Positions 26,201-39,756 are shown, counted from the first letter of the stretch. The stretch is 64,000 bases of DNA from Primulina eburnea (GCF_022965805.1 NC_133101.1:2418001-2482000); one strand, 5' to 3'. The notes: generated by a model from the sequence alone, not told the origin. Numbers and translations are program-made.

Positions 26201-27177
26201 CGCTGTATAGTCATTTGAACATCATGTCTTTTATTTTATTTCTTTGGTTTTTAAGTTGCAACTATTTCTCGTTTACTTAGTTCTTGTGGTGTTAAATTAA
26301 TTTACATTTCATTTTTGCGGTTTGCCCCTACTTTATATTATGCATTTTCTGTCACTACACTATAAATGTGTGTGGTATCAAACCATTACTGTTTTTTGAA
26401 TAAAGATCAGAGGCGTTTTGATTAGTTTAAGCACATTCCTTTGGCAGTTTCGAGTTGTAAATACTTTCCTCCCCTGTGGTATGAATCTAGGTGCATCCCA
26501 GGTGGCCTTCGGTGTTCTTTCCTCTTGGAGGGCCTTGTTGGTTGTCGATAAAGAATTCCCATTTTACCACTCTGAACGTTTTCTATCAAGCTATTGTGAT
26601 GTTCGCCAGATAACTTATTCCTGTTCCATATTGACTTGTGACAATAGTTTGAGAAAGTTTATAAGATTTCACATAATGGATTCATTGGTAATATGATTTA
26701 GTTATTTTTCCTTGCTACCACCAGCAATTATATTCTTCTTCTCGTCTCTTTTTGGGCTGATCTCTCTCTTTAGCTGTTGTCGTGTGCACAAGATTATTGG
26801 ATAATATCATTACAGAACATTACATCTATTTTTCTCAAAATTTTCAGAATGATATGGCTGTTGATGAGCCTGCTAGTGTGGTGGACTCAACCATTATTGA
26901 GGCGCCAAGCTTGAAGGTATACCATGCTCGTTCTAGAGATTTCGTTTCTACATTCACTGAAACGGAAACCTTGAAGGTATACCATACTCCAACGTGGTCC
27001 CTGATTCAATATATTTGCTTCATTGTTTAACAATTCGAATGACGTGCTAATCTCTACCAGGCTTGCAAATTGGCTGAAGCAACAACCACCGTTGCAACAG
27101 ATACACCACATGTAGAGGCCAAACAAGAGAACTCGGAAAGGCCGAATGATCAGCCTGAGGAGATGGATCAGGAATGA
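23276..27177 (+). CDS. HDA19: Class I histone deacetylase, HDA19/RPD3-like
   Basis: Seven coding exons: 23276-23803, 24419-24859, 25217-25447, 25683-25753, 25842-25899, 26848-26976 (or 26848-26916), 27061-27177. All junctions keep frame. The product has 524 or 504 residues, close to the usual length of about 500. The catalytic domain starts [20 protein letters not shown]. The zinc and charge-relay residues are present in [44 protein letters not shown] and [14 protein letters not shown]. The tail is acidic ([17 protein letters not shown]), typical of HDA19/HD1. The enzyme removes acetyl groups from histone lysines within Sin3- or TOPLESS-type co-repressor complexes in the nucleus. Exon 6 has two in-frame donors 60 bases apart. 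The HDA19 assignment over HDA6/7/9 rests on the N-terminal [11 protein letters not shown] and the tail. Confidence 0.95.
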
Positions 27178-27199
27178 TCAGTTAAATTGTTGTTCATGA

Positions 27200-29220
27200 A
27201 AACCACATAAATTTCAATAACTTCTGAAGTTGTGTAATGCTTATTTTGGATGCAAATGGTACTTTTCTCTGAGAAATTTTGGGGATGTGTATAATATTGT
27301 GTTATGTGTATTTGTGGTGGATATAATAACTTTATATGCAAATACTAATTTTCAGTATGATATTTTGGGCTATGCTTGTCACTGAGATTCTTTGTTCATT
27401 GGCAAATTGGTGGGAGCAAATCGATAAAATTTTTTTTTTACAAAAATGAAAAATCTCTTTCCATTGAGTGCGAGTGTGTATTTCTTTTTTAAAGAACAAT
27501 CTGAAAATGAAAATTTTCATTTGCTAAATTATTAAGCTACTCTTTTTTTATATCAGTTTATTTAATATATAATATTATTTAATATATAATATCAAGTATA
27601 ATATAAATGATCATTAAAAAGGTACTTTTAAGTATTATTTTTTTTATCCTTTCCTATTTTCATCATAGTACTAGTGTTTGCCACTTACTTTTGGCTCTAT
27701 TTTTCCAGCTAACATATTATCTCCACATTTTTAAAAAAATTATAGCAAAAAACCTACACGGGTAAATTGCTTAAAATTATTAGTTTATGTAATAAATCTC
27801 TTATAATCTACTTTTAAATAATACTTTTTAAAAAATTTAAATTCTCTATTATCTCATACATTTATTTTAAATTAATTATATTCCAATTTATTTGAAATTT
27901 GAATTTAAAATTGTGGTGGAAATATTATATATTTTTTCTATTATTGAATTCAATATAATTTTGAGGAATATTTTTATTTTTTAAAATTACAATATTTCAT
28001 ATTTAATATCTTTTTATGTACGTATTAATTGTTTTTAAAATAATTATAAATTTATTCTTCTTCCTGCACATGGCCAACTGACTACCTGTTTTTTTTGCCC
28101 CCAATCCCTACAAAGTACTAGTCTGCTTATTATTTATTTCCATCTGTTTGGATAGAACGATTTAAATTATGAACATAATTTCAAATCGAAGTCATTTCCG
28201 AACACAACTTCTTCTCGTATGTTTATCGAACATTTCACCTGAGAGTCTAAGACTCCAATCTAATGTATTTTAATTTATTAACTGATTTGTTATTATATAT
28301 GTCATGTTAATTATTTTTAAATTTTTCCTTATTTAGCTCTTATATTACATATCTGCAGATGCATATAGGCAGTATTTTAGGTGATGGGTATGGAAAAAGT
28401 TGTCAACTTTGTCTTTAGATTGTCCCTTTTTTTCTAATTTTGTTCTTCAGCTTGTTAAAGTTGGATCTTTGTTTTATAACTTAGTTTTTTTCTGTCGATT
28501 TTCAGTCCTATTTTGTCATAGCATTGATGTGACGCTGTAAAATAATGGTGTGACAATGAAAGTTACTGACATGTTCGACATCATGTCAATATTTCGACGA
28601 AACATGATTAAAAACCAACAAAAAAAAGATGGAATTACATGACTAAGACCTAACTTCTACTAGTTAGAACATGCAAATAAAAAAAAAAAAGTTAACTTAG
28701 ATAAATTTTTATATATGTTAATTATAAATTGCAAGTTAATGTTATGCTTAACAATATACTTAATTATAAATATCAAGTATTTGATATAATCGATTATATC
28801 AATAGATGATGTCTTCTCATTCTTTTGCCCTCATCGAATGAGGATAACTAATCTGAAATGCTAGAGTTGACTGCGTGATTCATAATATAGTTTAACATCA
28901 TGAAATCTTGATATTTGAGGGAAAATCTTTGGATTAAATCAAATAATCAAGAAAGTTGAACAAATTTAATTTAGAAAATTATTGGATTCATATTTTTGGT
29001 GTGCCCGATTAATTTTTTTTTAATATAATATATATGACTATTTTCTCAGTTTTATGTTTCTTCAATAATTAAATATTTCAAAATTTCAATAATACCCTTC
29101 CCCAAAATAGAAATTTCTTGACTCTATCCCTGTATATGCCTCCTATATAATATAAAACTAATAGTTTAAATTTTCACCTAGTGGTGGGTAAAAAACCTGT
29201 CAACCGACTTATTATCTTCA
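27200..29220. other. Intergenic region between HDA19-like and GA20ox genes
   Basis: The start is the HDA19-like 3' UTR (GT/T-rich to about 27360). The rest is AT-rich, with no gene, RNA or clear repeat that I can support. Confidence 0.5.
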
Positions 29221-29224
29221 TTCC

Positions 29225-29233
29225 TCTATAAAT
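29225..29233 (+). promoter_or_regulatory. Putative TATA box of the GA20ox gene
   Basis: CTATAAATA lies about 55 bases before the ATG at 29284, a usual distance for a plant promoter with a short leader. Confidence 0.55.
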
Positions 29234-29283
29234 ATTGTCTTTTCTCAGATTGTCAAATCCCTCAAAATATACACCAAATCCAA

Positions 29284-31524
29284 ATGGATTCAACTCTCAA
29301 CCTCCATCCCTCATCAAGCCACAAAGCAAACAGAGAGAAAAAAGGGGTTCTGATTTTTGACACATCCATTATAGAAAAACAAGAAAACTTCCCCAAACAA
29401 TTCCTTTGGCCACATGAAGACTTGGCCTATGTTTCACAAGATGAGCTCAATGAGAAGCCAATAGATTTGAAGGGCTTCTTCAGCGGTGATTTAGAGGCAA
29501 TAAATCTTGCTGCGAAACAAATAAGGTTTGCTTCTTTAAATCATGGCTTCTTTCAAGTTGTCAATCATGGTGTAGGTGCAAGTGCAATCCGCCATGCCTA
29601 CGAGCATATGGATGCCTTCTTCAAGCTCCCTTTGAGCAAGAAGCTTGCTCTGAAAAGAAAACCAGGAGATCTTTGCGGGTATTCGGGTGCTCACGCCGAT
29701 CGATTTTCGTCCAAACTGCCGTGGAAGGAGACATTCTCCTTTACCTATGAACATGATCAAGGATTTGATGTGGTTGACTACATCAAATCTGTCATGGGGG
29801 AAGAGTTCGAAGAAGCCGGGTGAGATTCAATTTTCATCACACATGAACATAAATATGTATGTATGTATACCTTAAATCTAATTACAAACACAATTTTTTC
29901 TGCATGGACATTTGACTCATTTCCATATTGCTTAAATTCTCAGACGGGTTCTATTTTTTTTCTTATTCAGGATTGTTTATCAAGAGTATTGTGAAGCAAT
30001 GAAAAACTTGTCCCTCATCATTTTTGAACTCTTGGCAATTAGCTTGGGAGTCGATCGTTTCCATTTTCGCCGGTTTTTCGAAGATGGTGTCTCGATAATG
30101 AGAGGAAATAACTATCCGCCTTGCAAGAAAGCAGGGCTCACTTTTGGCACTGGACCTCATTTTGATCCCAATTCCTTAACTATACTTCATCAAGATCAAG
30201 TTGGAGGACTCGAAATCTATTCGGACAACAAATGGCGAGCCATTCGTCCTCGCCCGGATGCCTTTGTTGTTAACATTGGTGACACATTTGTGGTAAGTAC
30301 ATACACATACACACACATATACATACATGTGTGTGTGTGTATATATGTATCATATGCGAGATGTCATGTGGCTGTATTTGGTGCTGCCTATGCTTTCATG
30401 TATACACGAGTACTGAAGAAATGATGGGCTTTCATTCACCACTTTTGGTGAAACAGGATACTTTTTGCATGCATTAAATGTATTAACTTGTATAAGTGTA
30501 ATGAGTTCGATAGGAAAAACAAAGATACAAATGGTATGTCACATTTGTGATCAGTACAATGAAAAATGTTTAATCGAGGACGTGATATCCAACAGAAATT
30601 ACATATACAGATGAATATATTACATGTGTACTTTTTTCTATAATATCATAAATTTTATTACACAAATATACATATAAATGCAAAGCTTTTAGTGACATCA
30701 CTTATCAGTTCTTTCAACCTCCTTTCCTAAGTGCTAAAACCGTGGCCAATTTATAATAAATCAGTCAGTTTTTTGTCTTTTTTCTGTTTGAAAATTGAAG
30801 TCTTGTGCAATTTATAAAGCCATTTAGCAGGAGAACATAAACCACTTTTCTTGAATCCGTAGAAAAAATTTGAAAAGATATAAAGGGTGCTTGAAAATTC
30901 TGTTAAATGATTGGTTTCTTGAAAAGATATAAAGGGTTCTCGAAAATTCTGCTAAAATAATTGGTCTACAAACAAAATGAAAAGATATAAAGTCATTCTT
31001 GAAAACTCCAAGCGGAATAATTGGCTACTTTAGAATATAAACTGTGCGGTATATATACTTCAAATCTGATCAGTAAATTGTACAATATACCACACAAAGG
31101 AATTTATACAAAATACAGAAGAATTTGCTTAATAAAGTCAACAAAAATACAAATATATCGACGAATTAAAATGAACATATATCTCATTTTTGTACAATAT
31201 ATATATATGCAGGCTTTATCGAATGGGAGATACAAGAGTTGCCTCCACAGGGCAGTGGTGAACAAGGATAAAACAAGAAGATCGCTTGTATTCTTTGTGA
31301 ACCCTAAAGAGGACAAAAAGGTGAGGCCCCCGAAGGATCTCATGCGCAGAGAAGAGACAAGCAAGTACCCAGATTTCACATGGTCGGATTTGAGAGAGTT
31401 CACTCAAAACCATTACCGGGCAGACACTGCTACGCTACAAAACTTTGTCCAGTGGCTTCATATTCACAAACCAACAAAAGAAACACAGCCTTATTGTCGA
31501 TGGACCGATAATATGACAAGTTAG
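29284..31524 (+). CDS. GA20ox: Gibberellin 20-oxidase (2-oxoglutarate/Fe(II) dioxygenase)
   Basis: Three exons: 29284-29819, 29971-30292, 31213-31524. All are in frame, giving 389 residues, the normal size. Family marks in order: LPWKETFSFTYEH (gibberellin-substrate signature), NNYPPCKKAG (co-substrate motif), GPHFDPNSLTILHQDQVGGL with the iron-binding H-x-D, and NGRYKSCLHRAVVN with the second iron His. The R-x-S that binds 2-oxoglutarate is in KTRRSLVFF. GA20ox oxidises C-20 of GA12/GA53 in three steps to make GA9/GA20, the rate-limiting step towards bioactive gibberellins in the cytosol. GA20ox transcripts are usually under gibberellin feedback, but nothing here shows that directly. Exon order and the short first intron are typical of GA20ox genes. 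Which paralogue it is cannot be said. Confidence 0.93.
30872..31025. repeat. Three imperfect tandem repeats in GA20ox intron 2
   Basis: The unit GAAAAGATATAAAG...GAAAA(T/C)TC...AATNATTGG recurs three times, about 50 bases apart, starting near 30872, 30919 and 30978. The copies are diverged but alignable. Confidence 0.75.
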
Positions 31525-34500
31525 AAGACGAAAAATAAAAATTTCCCCTTTTCTTTTTTCCTTTTTGAGTTATCTTTGGATGCTTTAATTTTTCATCATG
31601 GGGTTGGCTTGTCTTTTAGTTCGAGAGAATATTATGGGCGAGTGTGGGGGAGTTTCTTGAAGTGGTTTTATCCTCTTTTTGTCTTTCTTCTGGATGGAAT
31701 GGTGTACTACTGTTTTTCAAGCACGCAAGTGAGCTAGAGACAATGTATTTGCATTTATTGTGAGTGTTTGGCTTAGATTTTGATGTTTGGTGTTTTCGAG
31801 AAGTTTGGATTTTGATGATTAATGTTCTTCAGCTAAATTATTATATATTGAAAGGGTTTTAAATAAATATGAGACCTCCCCTTCACATTAAAGTTCAATT
31901 GGAATAAAAATACTAGGTCGATGGAGTCTAAATTATTGTTTATATTTTTCTTTTATTTTGTCAGAGCATATATATTCAAGTATGACTTGTCTTTGTATTT
32001 TCATGTTAAAGTTCACTCTATTGGAGGAGAAAAAGACATACGTTATGGTTGATTCGATGATCTCTCTTCCAAGAGTTCCTAGCTCGCTCATGCGTCGCCG
32101 CGGTTGGGTCCGATCCAGTGCAGTCTATGTTCCCGGTTGGGTTGTCTCGTATTTCATCTAGCCAGAATGTACCGAGGTCGATCTTGATCTATGTTGGCCT
32201 TAGGCAAGTGAGTCGTTTCCCTTCGTTGATCAAAACAGTTCATAACTTTTCAATTTATATAAACAGACCCCATACTTTACTTCCAAGGAAATCAAAGCCT
32301 TGCTTCTCCTTTCATTCATAAATCTTAAATTCGAAATTTCAAGAATTCAACGCTTAGAATTCGAAGTTTGAAACAAAAAATGTTAATATCTGTGACACGG
32401 TCTCATGGTTCGATTTGATGTTAACAAGTAGGTCTCACGAATTTTTATCTGTAAACGACACAAGAGACATACTCAAATGTTAATTATGTGATTATTTATT
32501 TATTCATGAGCTATGTTACTATTCTAGGGAAGAGTCGGCGGGAGGCATTATGATGTGCCAGTTGGTTGTTTTTGTTAACCATCTCATGAAATTACGAAAT
32601 TATGAAAAATATTAAAATGTGTATATATAATAAAAAAAATATTGTACAATTTGATAATATGATACTTTATTTTCATTATATATTCCTCGTTAATTCGATT
32701 GTTTTTCATCATATTGAATATGAAATTTCCTAAGATTATTTATAATAGGATATCACAATAATTATATGAATAATTTAGTTCTTATTTTGAAAAATTATTT
32801 CAGTTTAAAAAATATTATCTATCTTATAAAAACACAAAAAAGAGGACAATTATGGCAATTAACTAAATAAAAATTAAGATTTGATTTTGATTAACTATAA
32901 AATTAAAATTAAAATTAAATTTAAACCAATTTAATAGAACAAATTTCTTTGTAGCCTAGTGAGAATCAAACGTCAATGTCCATCAATATCATAAAAATGG
33001 TACAATTTACTTTTATATTGTCTTTGTTGAAATTGATTGCGTAACAAATTAAATAATTAGTTCATTTTAGAACAAAAATCTTATGCTTTGGAAACAATCA
33101 AAGTTTTCACTAGACAGAAATTGAATTTATAACAAAATAATATTTTAGGAGAAATTACATCGTTCATTTTAATTATAACATGTATGTTTTCATTTTTTGT
33201 CATGTTATCAGTCAATTCACTATATTTCTCCACTAACTTACAATTTTTTTTTCCAATTTTTGTCGCAATGTCCGATGAGATATCATCATTTTCGATTACA
33301 CGTCATCATTTTCGAAGCCATGTCAACACTGTGACCAAAATTACTAAAATTAAACAAAAGTATAAATTGTGGGACTAAAACTGTAAATTGGCCAACGTAA
33401 CATGACAAAAAAATGAAAATCATGCTAGTTACACGAAAAAAAAGTGTAATTTTTTCAAAATTTTATGAGAAAATATATTTGTTTTAAAAGATAACTATTA
33501 TTGAATGGAATGAAAATGTTATTGTAAGACAGTTCAAGTCTCCATCATAGTACTCTTATATAAAGCTAAAACAGGATGATGATTAAAGCGACTTAATCAC
33601 AAAAGGTTGTGAAACTTTGGGGAAAGGACTCAACAAACATAAGGTCCACATTTTTTAATTATACAAAAATATCAACTGAAAAAGTGGTTAGATTTCTTGT
33701 CACTTTGAATGTGACAACAAATGTTGTAGCAAATCATAGAATAGGTTTATTGTGAGACGGTCTCACGAATCTTTATATGTGAGACGGGTCAACCTTACCG
33801 ATATTCACAATAAAATGTAATATCTTAGCATAAAAAATAATATTTTTTTCATGGATGACCCAAATAAGAGATCCGTCTCACAAAATACGACCCATGAGAC
33901 CGTCTTATACAAGTTTTTGCCCAAATCATGTACCATATGATCCTATATATTATTATTACAAACACAATAAAAGATACCTGGTCATTTATATCCAAGTTTT
34001 CATCTTTAATAAAATCGTTAAATTTTAGTTTATATTTAATAGATATTGATTCGATCCGTGAAGGAGTTAAAAAACAAAAAACCAATATATTATCAGTTGC
34101 TACATAATCTCGTGTTTTCAAAAAAATCGGGCATAAAACCTTACAGATGGGTAAATGTACTTGATTTTTTTTTTTAAGAAAATGGGCGTAAAAGCGTATT
34201 AATTTCATAAGAGGGTTCCTTTATATTTTTTACATTTTACGAGGGTGTAAAATGCTATTTTCCCATCAACATTAAAATCAGTCTCCAGTATTATCGGTGT
34301 GGAAAGCCGATCGGACTGATTGTACTTCATAAAAATAGATTTAAGAGGCTTTGGCTATGCTATATCACGTATGTTGCAGGCCTCATCCCTCAGCTTGGAT
34401 CCCCTAAACACCACAGGGATCCAAGGGCTCCGACCATGCCGAGGGTATTGGCTCTTGTGTGGCATGACTACTTCCGGCGGATAACTATTTCTTTTGGTCT

Positions 34501-34890
34501 ACCTTCTTTGCGATGTGCTAAATAAGTACTTCTACTGATGGATTTTGATTGTTTTGGTTACCGACAAGAATTCAGGATAAGAAACTTATAAAAGAGACAC
34601 ATCCAAAATGTGTTTGGTCTCCAAAAATAAGTGCCGACTAAAAGATAGAGATGAAAAAGAGATAATTATCTTGTGCAGATGATAAGTTCAAAAATTCGAG
34701 GGGAATTCAGACACGAGAGTCGAGATGTCATTTCCTACTTTGTTTTTAAGGATGAACTAAAGTCGTGAACTTAAAGGATGAACCTAATTTATCCTTCAAA
34801 TTTTAGGTGCGAAAAATGTTGTTCGCGTTCGACACGATTTTGATTTCATGAACTCACACAAGTTCTTCTCATGTCTCACAGAGCATGGCA
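31525..34890. other. Intergenic region downstream of GA20ox
   Basis: Begins with the T-rich GA20ox 3' UTR. A more GC-balanced stretch at 34260-34520 shows no coding pattern I recognise. A GAGACGG repeat copy is at 33751-33913. No gene supported. Confidence 0.5.
33751..33913 (-). repeat. GAGACGG dispersed repeat, copy C
   Basis: TGTGAGACGGTCTCACGAAT at the left, GAGACGGGTCAACC, an AT-rich centre, ATGGATGACCCAAATAAGAG, CCGTCTCACAAAATACGACC and GAGACCGTCTTATAC at the right. This is a full-length copy, inverted relative to those at 47765 and 49561. Confidence 0.85.
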
Positions 34891-35145
34891 ACAAGAAGTG
34901 TAGACTTAGGGGTGCAAACGAACCGAATCGAGTCGAATAATAGTAAAAAAGTCAGGCTCGAATTCGGCTCGAAATAGGTATATTCGAGTTCGAGCTCGAT
35001 TCGAAGTCGATAATTTCAAATATTTGGGCTCGAGCTCGGCTCGAAATGAAGTTCGAGTTCGAGTTCGGCTCGAAATATTCGAATATATTCGTGAACTATT
35101 CGAATTATTGCTCGGATATTAAAGTTTGAAAGCTCGAAATATTCG

Positions 35146-35148
<3 letters not shown>

Positions 35149-35212
<64 letters not shown>
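35149..35212. repeat. (TA)n microsatellite
   Basis: Pure TA tract that directly abuts the 3' end of the Helitron at 35215. Confidence 0.95.
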
Positions 35213-35214
<2 letters not shown>

Positions 35215-35215
<1 letters not shown>

Positions 35216-37248
35216 TAGGAATGATCACGTGCGATGCACGTAGGTGACTAATAATGAAAAATAAAGATTTAGATAATTTTTAAAATCGTTTGAATAACAT
35301 CTTGTTTATAAGTATTTATTAATCTAAATATAACAAAACACAATAAATATAAATACATGATGATGATAATCAAAATATTCATTTATTTATATAATATTTT
35401 TCACTTCGTGTAATTATAACATAATGATAGCTCTATCAAATTAACAAAAATATTTTCCATCCAAATATTATTCACAATGGAAAATAATAAAAATAAAATT
35501 AATAGAATAATGAATTACTAAAACCAAAGTCACTCTTAATTAACTAAATTATCATAATGAAGTTAAAATAAAACCCATAAACTTGTTATTAAGTTAAATA
35601 TCAATTTTGTTTTTGCCAACTTTTAACTCCTTGCGAATTTTGTTTAACTTTCTCCTTTTTAAAAATATATATTATACATAGTTAACTTATATCATAATAG
35701 ATCATTTGAAAAATAATATTGATGATTAATAATTTCATGTTAAATAAAATTTTAAAATAATATCAATCAAATAAATATGTGTAGAAAACACATATACGTA
35801 ATATTCAGTTTCAAAATATCATATCTAAAAAATTTAATTTCTAATAAATGATAATAAATTAGCGTTATAATTCATATTTATTACAAGGATTGTCTTAATT
35901 AAAAAATTATAAGGATTATCTCATAAATTTAATATAAAAGTATAAAGTAGTTTTCATTCTTTTTAATTTCTCATTAATTTCTTTTCTATGAATAACGTTG
36001 AAATAACTCAAAATTATCAAATTATATTGCATATAAAATATTCAAAAAAAATTGCAAAAGAGCATATAGAATTTGCATGCTCTCAATATCCATTTTAATT
36101 GGAAAAAAATCATAAGAAAAATAACATTTTCTCACATAGTTTTTATAACACTTGTAGAAAAATGTAAGCTTGAGATATATATTGAGACATTAATTAATAT
36201 CACAATTATTAAATTAAAAATATAAAAAAGTATCATACTAATATATTTGTAATATTTTTCGTCGATCCAACTAAAATAATGAAATAAAGTATTCTCATTT
36301 TCCATCTCAACTCTTAAATCAGAAAATTAAAAATTCACCAAAATAAATAAATGAAACATTAATTAAGTAATCGTGTGTAAAAGTGTAACTAAAAAAATTC
36401 ACAAATCAAACTCATATATTTATAGAGGTATATATAGATCTGCTAACTTTTAACCATTTGCAGATTTTGTTTGACTTTCTCTGTTTTTTTAGAATACATA
36501 TTATAGACAGTTAATTTTATATCAGAATGGATCATTTGTAAATTAATATTGATGATTAATATTTCATAGTAAATATATTTTTTAAATAATATCAATCAAA
36601 TAAATATGTGTAGTAAAACACATATATAAATAAAATAATAAGTAATACAAATTTAAAAAATATCATATTTAAAAAATTAATTTCTAATGAATGAAAATAA
36701 ATTATCACTATAATTCATATTTTTTAAAAGAATTATATTCGGTAAAAAATTATAAGGATTATCTAATAAATTTAATACAAAAATAGAAAGTAGTTTTCGT
36801 TCTTTTTAATTTATCATTAATTTCTCTGTCTAGTTGAAATAAATCAAACTAATCAAATCATTAATTTCTCTGTCTAGTTGAAATAAATCAAACTAATCAA
36901 ATTATGCGAATAAAATATAAGAAAAAATTGCAAAAGAGCATATAGAATCTACATGGTCTCAAACATTAATTAAGTATCACAATTCAATAAAATAAAATAT
37001 CATATTAATGTGTTTGTAATATTTATCGTCCATTCAACTAAAATAATAGAATAAAGTTATTTTTATTTTAAATATCAATCTTTAGATCAAAAAATTGAAA
37101 AGTCACATAAATAAATAAATGAATAAAACATTAATGAAGTAATGTTGAGTGAAAGGGTAAATAAGTAAAACATTAATGAAGTAATTGTGAGTGAAGGATA
37201 ACTAAGTAAATTCACAATTCAAACTCATATATTTATAGATTGTATAGA
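35215..37248 (-). mobile_element. Composite Helitron: one 3' end, two 5' ends
   Basis: On the minus strand the 3' end reads ACGTGC-ATC-GCACGT (35227-35241), 8 bases, then CTAG (35215-35218) next to host T. One 5' end, TCTATATATACC, is at 36438. Beyond it a second related copy (from about 36440) repeats the body and ends near 37248 with TCTATACAATC. The two bodies share blocks such as 'TAACTTTTAACC/TCC...TTGCAG/GAATTTTG' (35612 and 36442) and AAACTCATATATTTATAG (36409 and 37221). The right copy lacks the first ~400 bases at the 3' end. A 44-base perfect tandem duplication lies at 36815-36902. Non-coding. Confidence 0.7.
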
Positions 37249-39750
37249 TTATAGATTGTATAGATATAGATATATATATATATAATTATATTATATTAAT
37301 AAAATATTAAGGCTCGCGAACTATTCGCGAGCTATCGAACAAAATAATTTGGGCTCGAGTTCGGCTCGAAAAAAAGTTCGAACGTGTTCGAGTTCGGCTC
37401 AAATTCGATAAGTTCGAATACGAATCGAATATTTATCGAGCTGGCTCGAAAAACTCGCGAACATGTTCGGTTCGTTTGCAGCCCTAAGTGTAGTAGACAC
37501 AAGGTAATAAATCCCTAAAGTGGTGATCCATCCACAGGAGTCTGGCCATAAATATCTTCCCACAAAAAGCCTATAAAATAACAAGCAGAGGGGACAAACA
37601 AATTCAGACCACAAAATCCTAACCCTGGTATGCAGACAAAATATGACAATATCTCTTTGAAAAAAACAAAAAACCAGTTTACGTTTGATTCCAACTCAAG
37701 GAAATACAGACATCAGGAAACAAAGGAACCATATGCTTAGGTTGACAAATTTGCAGACACATAATTTTAGGGACACTTGTCATTTCTTTATTTTATCTTG
37801 CCACATTTTCTATGCCCTCTGGTTCTGTAAAAGCCACACAAGATTTGGGTTCAACCCATGTCTGAATCTGTGATTTGATTGTTTTCGCTCTAAGGTTCAT
37901 GAATATTTCACTTGATATATGGCCCCATTGGTGTTGATCAGCTTCGAATTTTGACCATTCGTTTGATATGCATGGTAGGAGTCTGTCTCTATTTGTTGTA
38001 TATTATATTGGGAAAATATCAGTGCTAGCTAGCAAGCTAGATAAATGATTGGAGGTCCACTCATTTATAGAAATTAAACACACTATATTGGTACATGATA
38101 CAATAATTCACGCAATAATGAAAATTGTGATTTATAGTATAATTATAGATATAATATATTAATGTGATACCTCTTGTCTCACGTCGTAAAAATTAAATAT
38201 TTAAAATTATTTTCTAATGAGATATAATAGATTTTTATAGTAACTCGAGTTAATAATTTTCGTAAAAGAGGACGGATACATATTAGTTGTTATAGAAGCT
38301 CATTGTGCAGGCATGGGCGCCGGCCTGAGGCGTGACAACTACATTATTTTCATGTACATTAAATTTTAATGGAAATTATAATGTTGTGTAGTAATTTTTT
38401 GATATGAAAAATAGTTAATTTTTACTGTATCTGTAAAAAAAAATAATATGCTCAAAAATTTGAAAAAATGCAATTTGATTTTAGAAGGTTAAATATAGAT
38501 GAATTTTTATTGATCAATTCGTGACGATTACGAATGAGTTTAGTTTTAAACAGTAGATTATATTACATGATAATTTATTATATTTAATTTTTTCATTGCG
38601 GTTTTAAATGAAACACATTCAAATTAATGCAAGGATACGTTTAGACCTACCTGGTCACGGTTTTCAAACCGATGGTTTTGATCCTGATAGAAGGTAGAAT
38701 AGGATTGGAAACAATATTGATGAAATACCATGAAAATTGTCGGGTTCGGGTCCAGTCTCGTGCATGTCATGTGTGACTGAACAATGATTCCTATAACAAC
38801 TAATTTATATCCTTATTCACTATACGAAAAATATAATTAGTACAAATTATTATAGAAGTCAATTATATCTTATTATAAGTCATTTTAAACTTTGATTTTT
38901 ATATCAAGTGAGACAAGCTAGGTTACCAAAATTATAGTAATCAATTTTAATTTTGAAAATAAAAAAACATATTTGGGGAGAATACAAATCATTAGAATAA
39001 CTTCAAAGCCTCGAGTTAATTTAAATTCAAAAAGAAAATTATAAAGGTATTGTAATTTTCTTGTATCATAATCACGATATAGTTTTATATGCAAGTTTAC
39101 GCCAAATAATTAATAAATTATTATTGCCTCTATTTTTATCCAATCAAATCAATTTATTTTATTATTCACTATTTATCTTCCAACCAAATGGAACATGCTA
39201 CTCTATAATCTTGATGTGACTGTCAGAGGATAATAAATTGATTGATTATAAGTTTTTACTTTATCCAATGTTTGGTTCAATACCTACAAAAGATTATTGT
39301 ATGTTATACGATATCTTATCTATTTATATCGATTTATCATTCATCATCTTACTCACGAGCCAAATAGTGTCTTAAATAAGGTTTCTCAGCAAAACAATGC
39401 GTAAAATTTAGATTCTAAAATAATTTAAGAATTCGAAACTGTTAAAAAAGCTCTATATTTAAAACACTTCGTTGGTTCGTCAAATTTTGAAGTTTGCAAT
39501 TCTCATTTAATTTTCGTAGTTTTCACTACACCAACTTTGTTGTCATCTTCTGTCGGAAACCAATTTTATCATCACCTTGGTAAAATTATATTAGTGCGGG
39601 CATGCAATGTATGACTTTATCTTTCGATTATATTTTATCAACGCATTACTTGTATCTTGTTCAACCGAAAGATTTACTCAATTATATTCCCATGTAAATT
39701 TAACATTTTCGAGATCCGATTTGGTGGGTAAACATCGACAAAATGTGCCA

Positions 39751-39756
<6 letters not shown>

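Larger units (their letters stand above)
34907..37486. mobile_element. hAT-like non-autonomous element, interrupted by a microsatellite and Helitrons
   Basis: Outer ends are inverted: TAGGGGTGCAAACGAACCGA at 34907 and TCGGTTCGTTTGCAGCCCTA ending at 37486. The word AAGTGTAG lies close outside both ends (34896-34903 and 37486-37493), a blurred 8-bp duplication. Both arms are dense in TCGAGC/TTCGAG motifs and pair with each other over roughly 200 bases. The middle is not its own sequence: a (TA)n tract (35149-35212) is followed by Helitron material (35215-37248). Confidence 0.65.
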
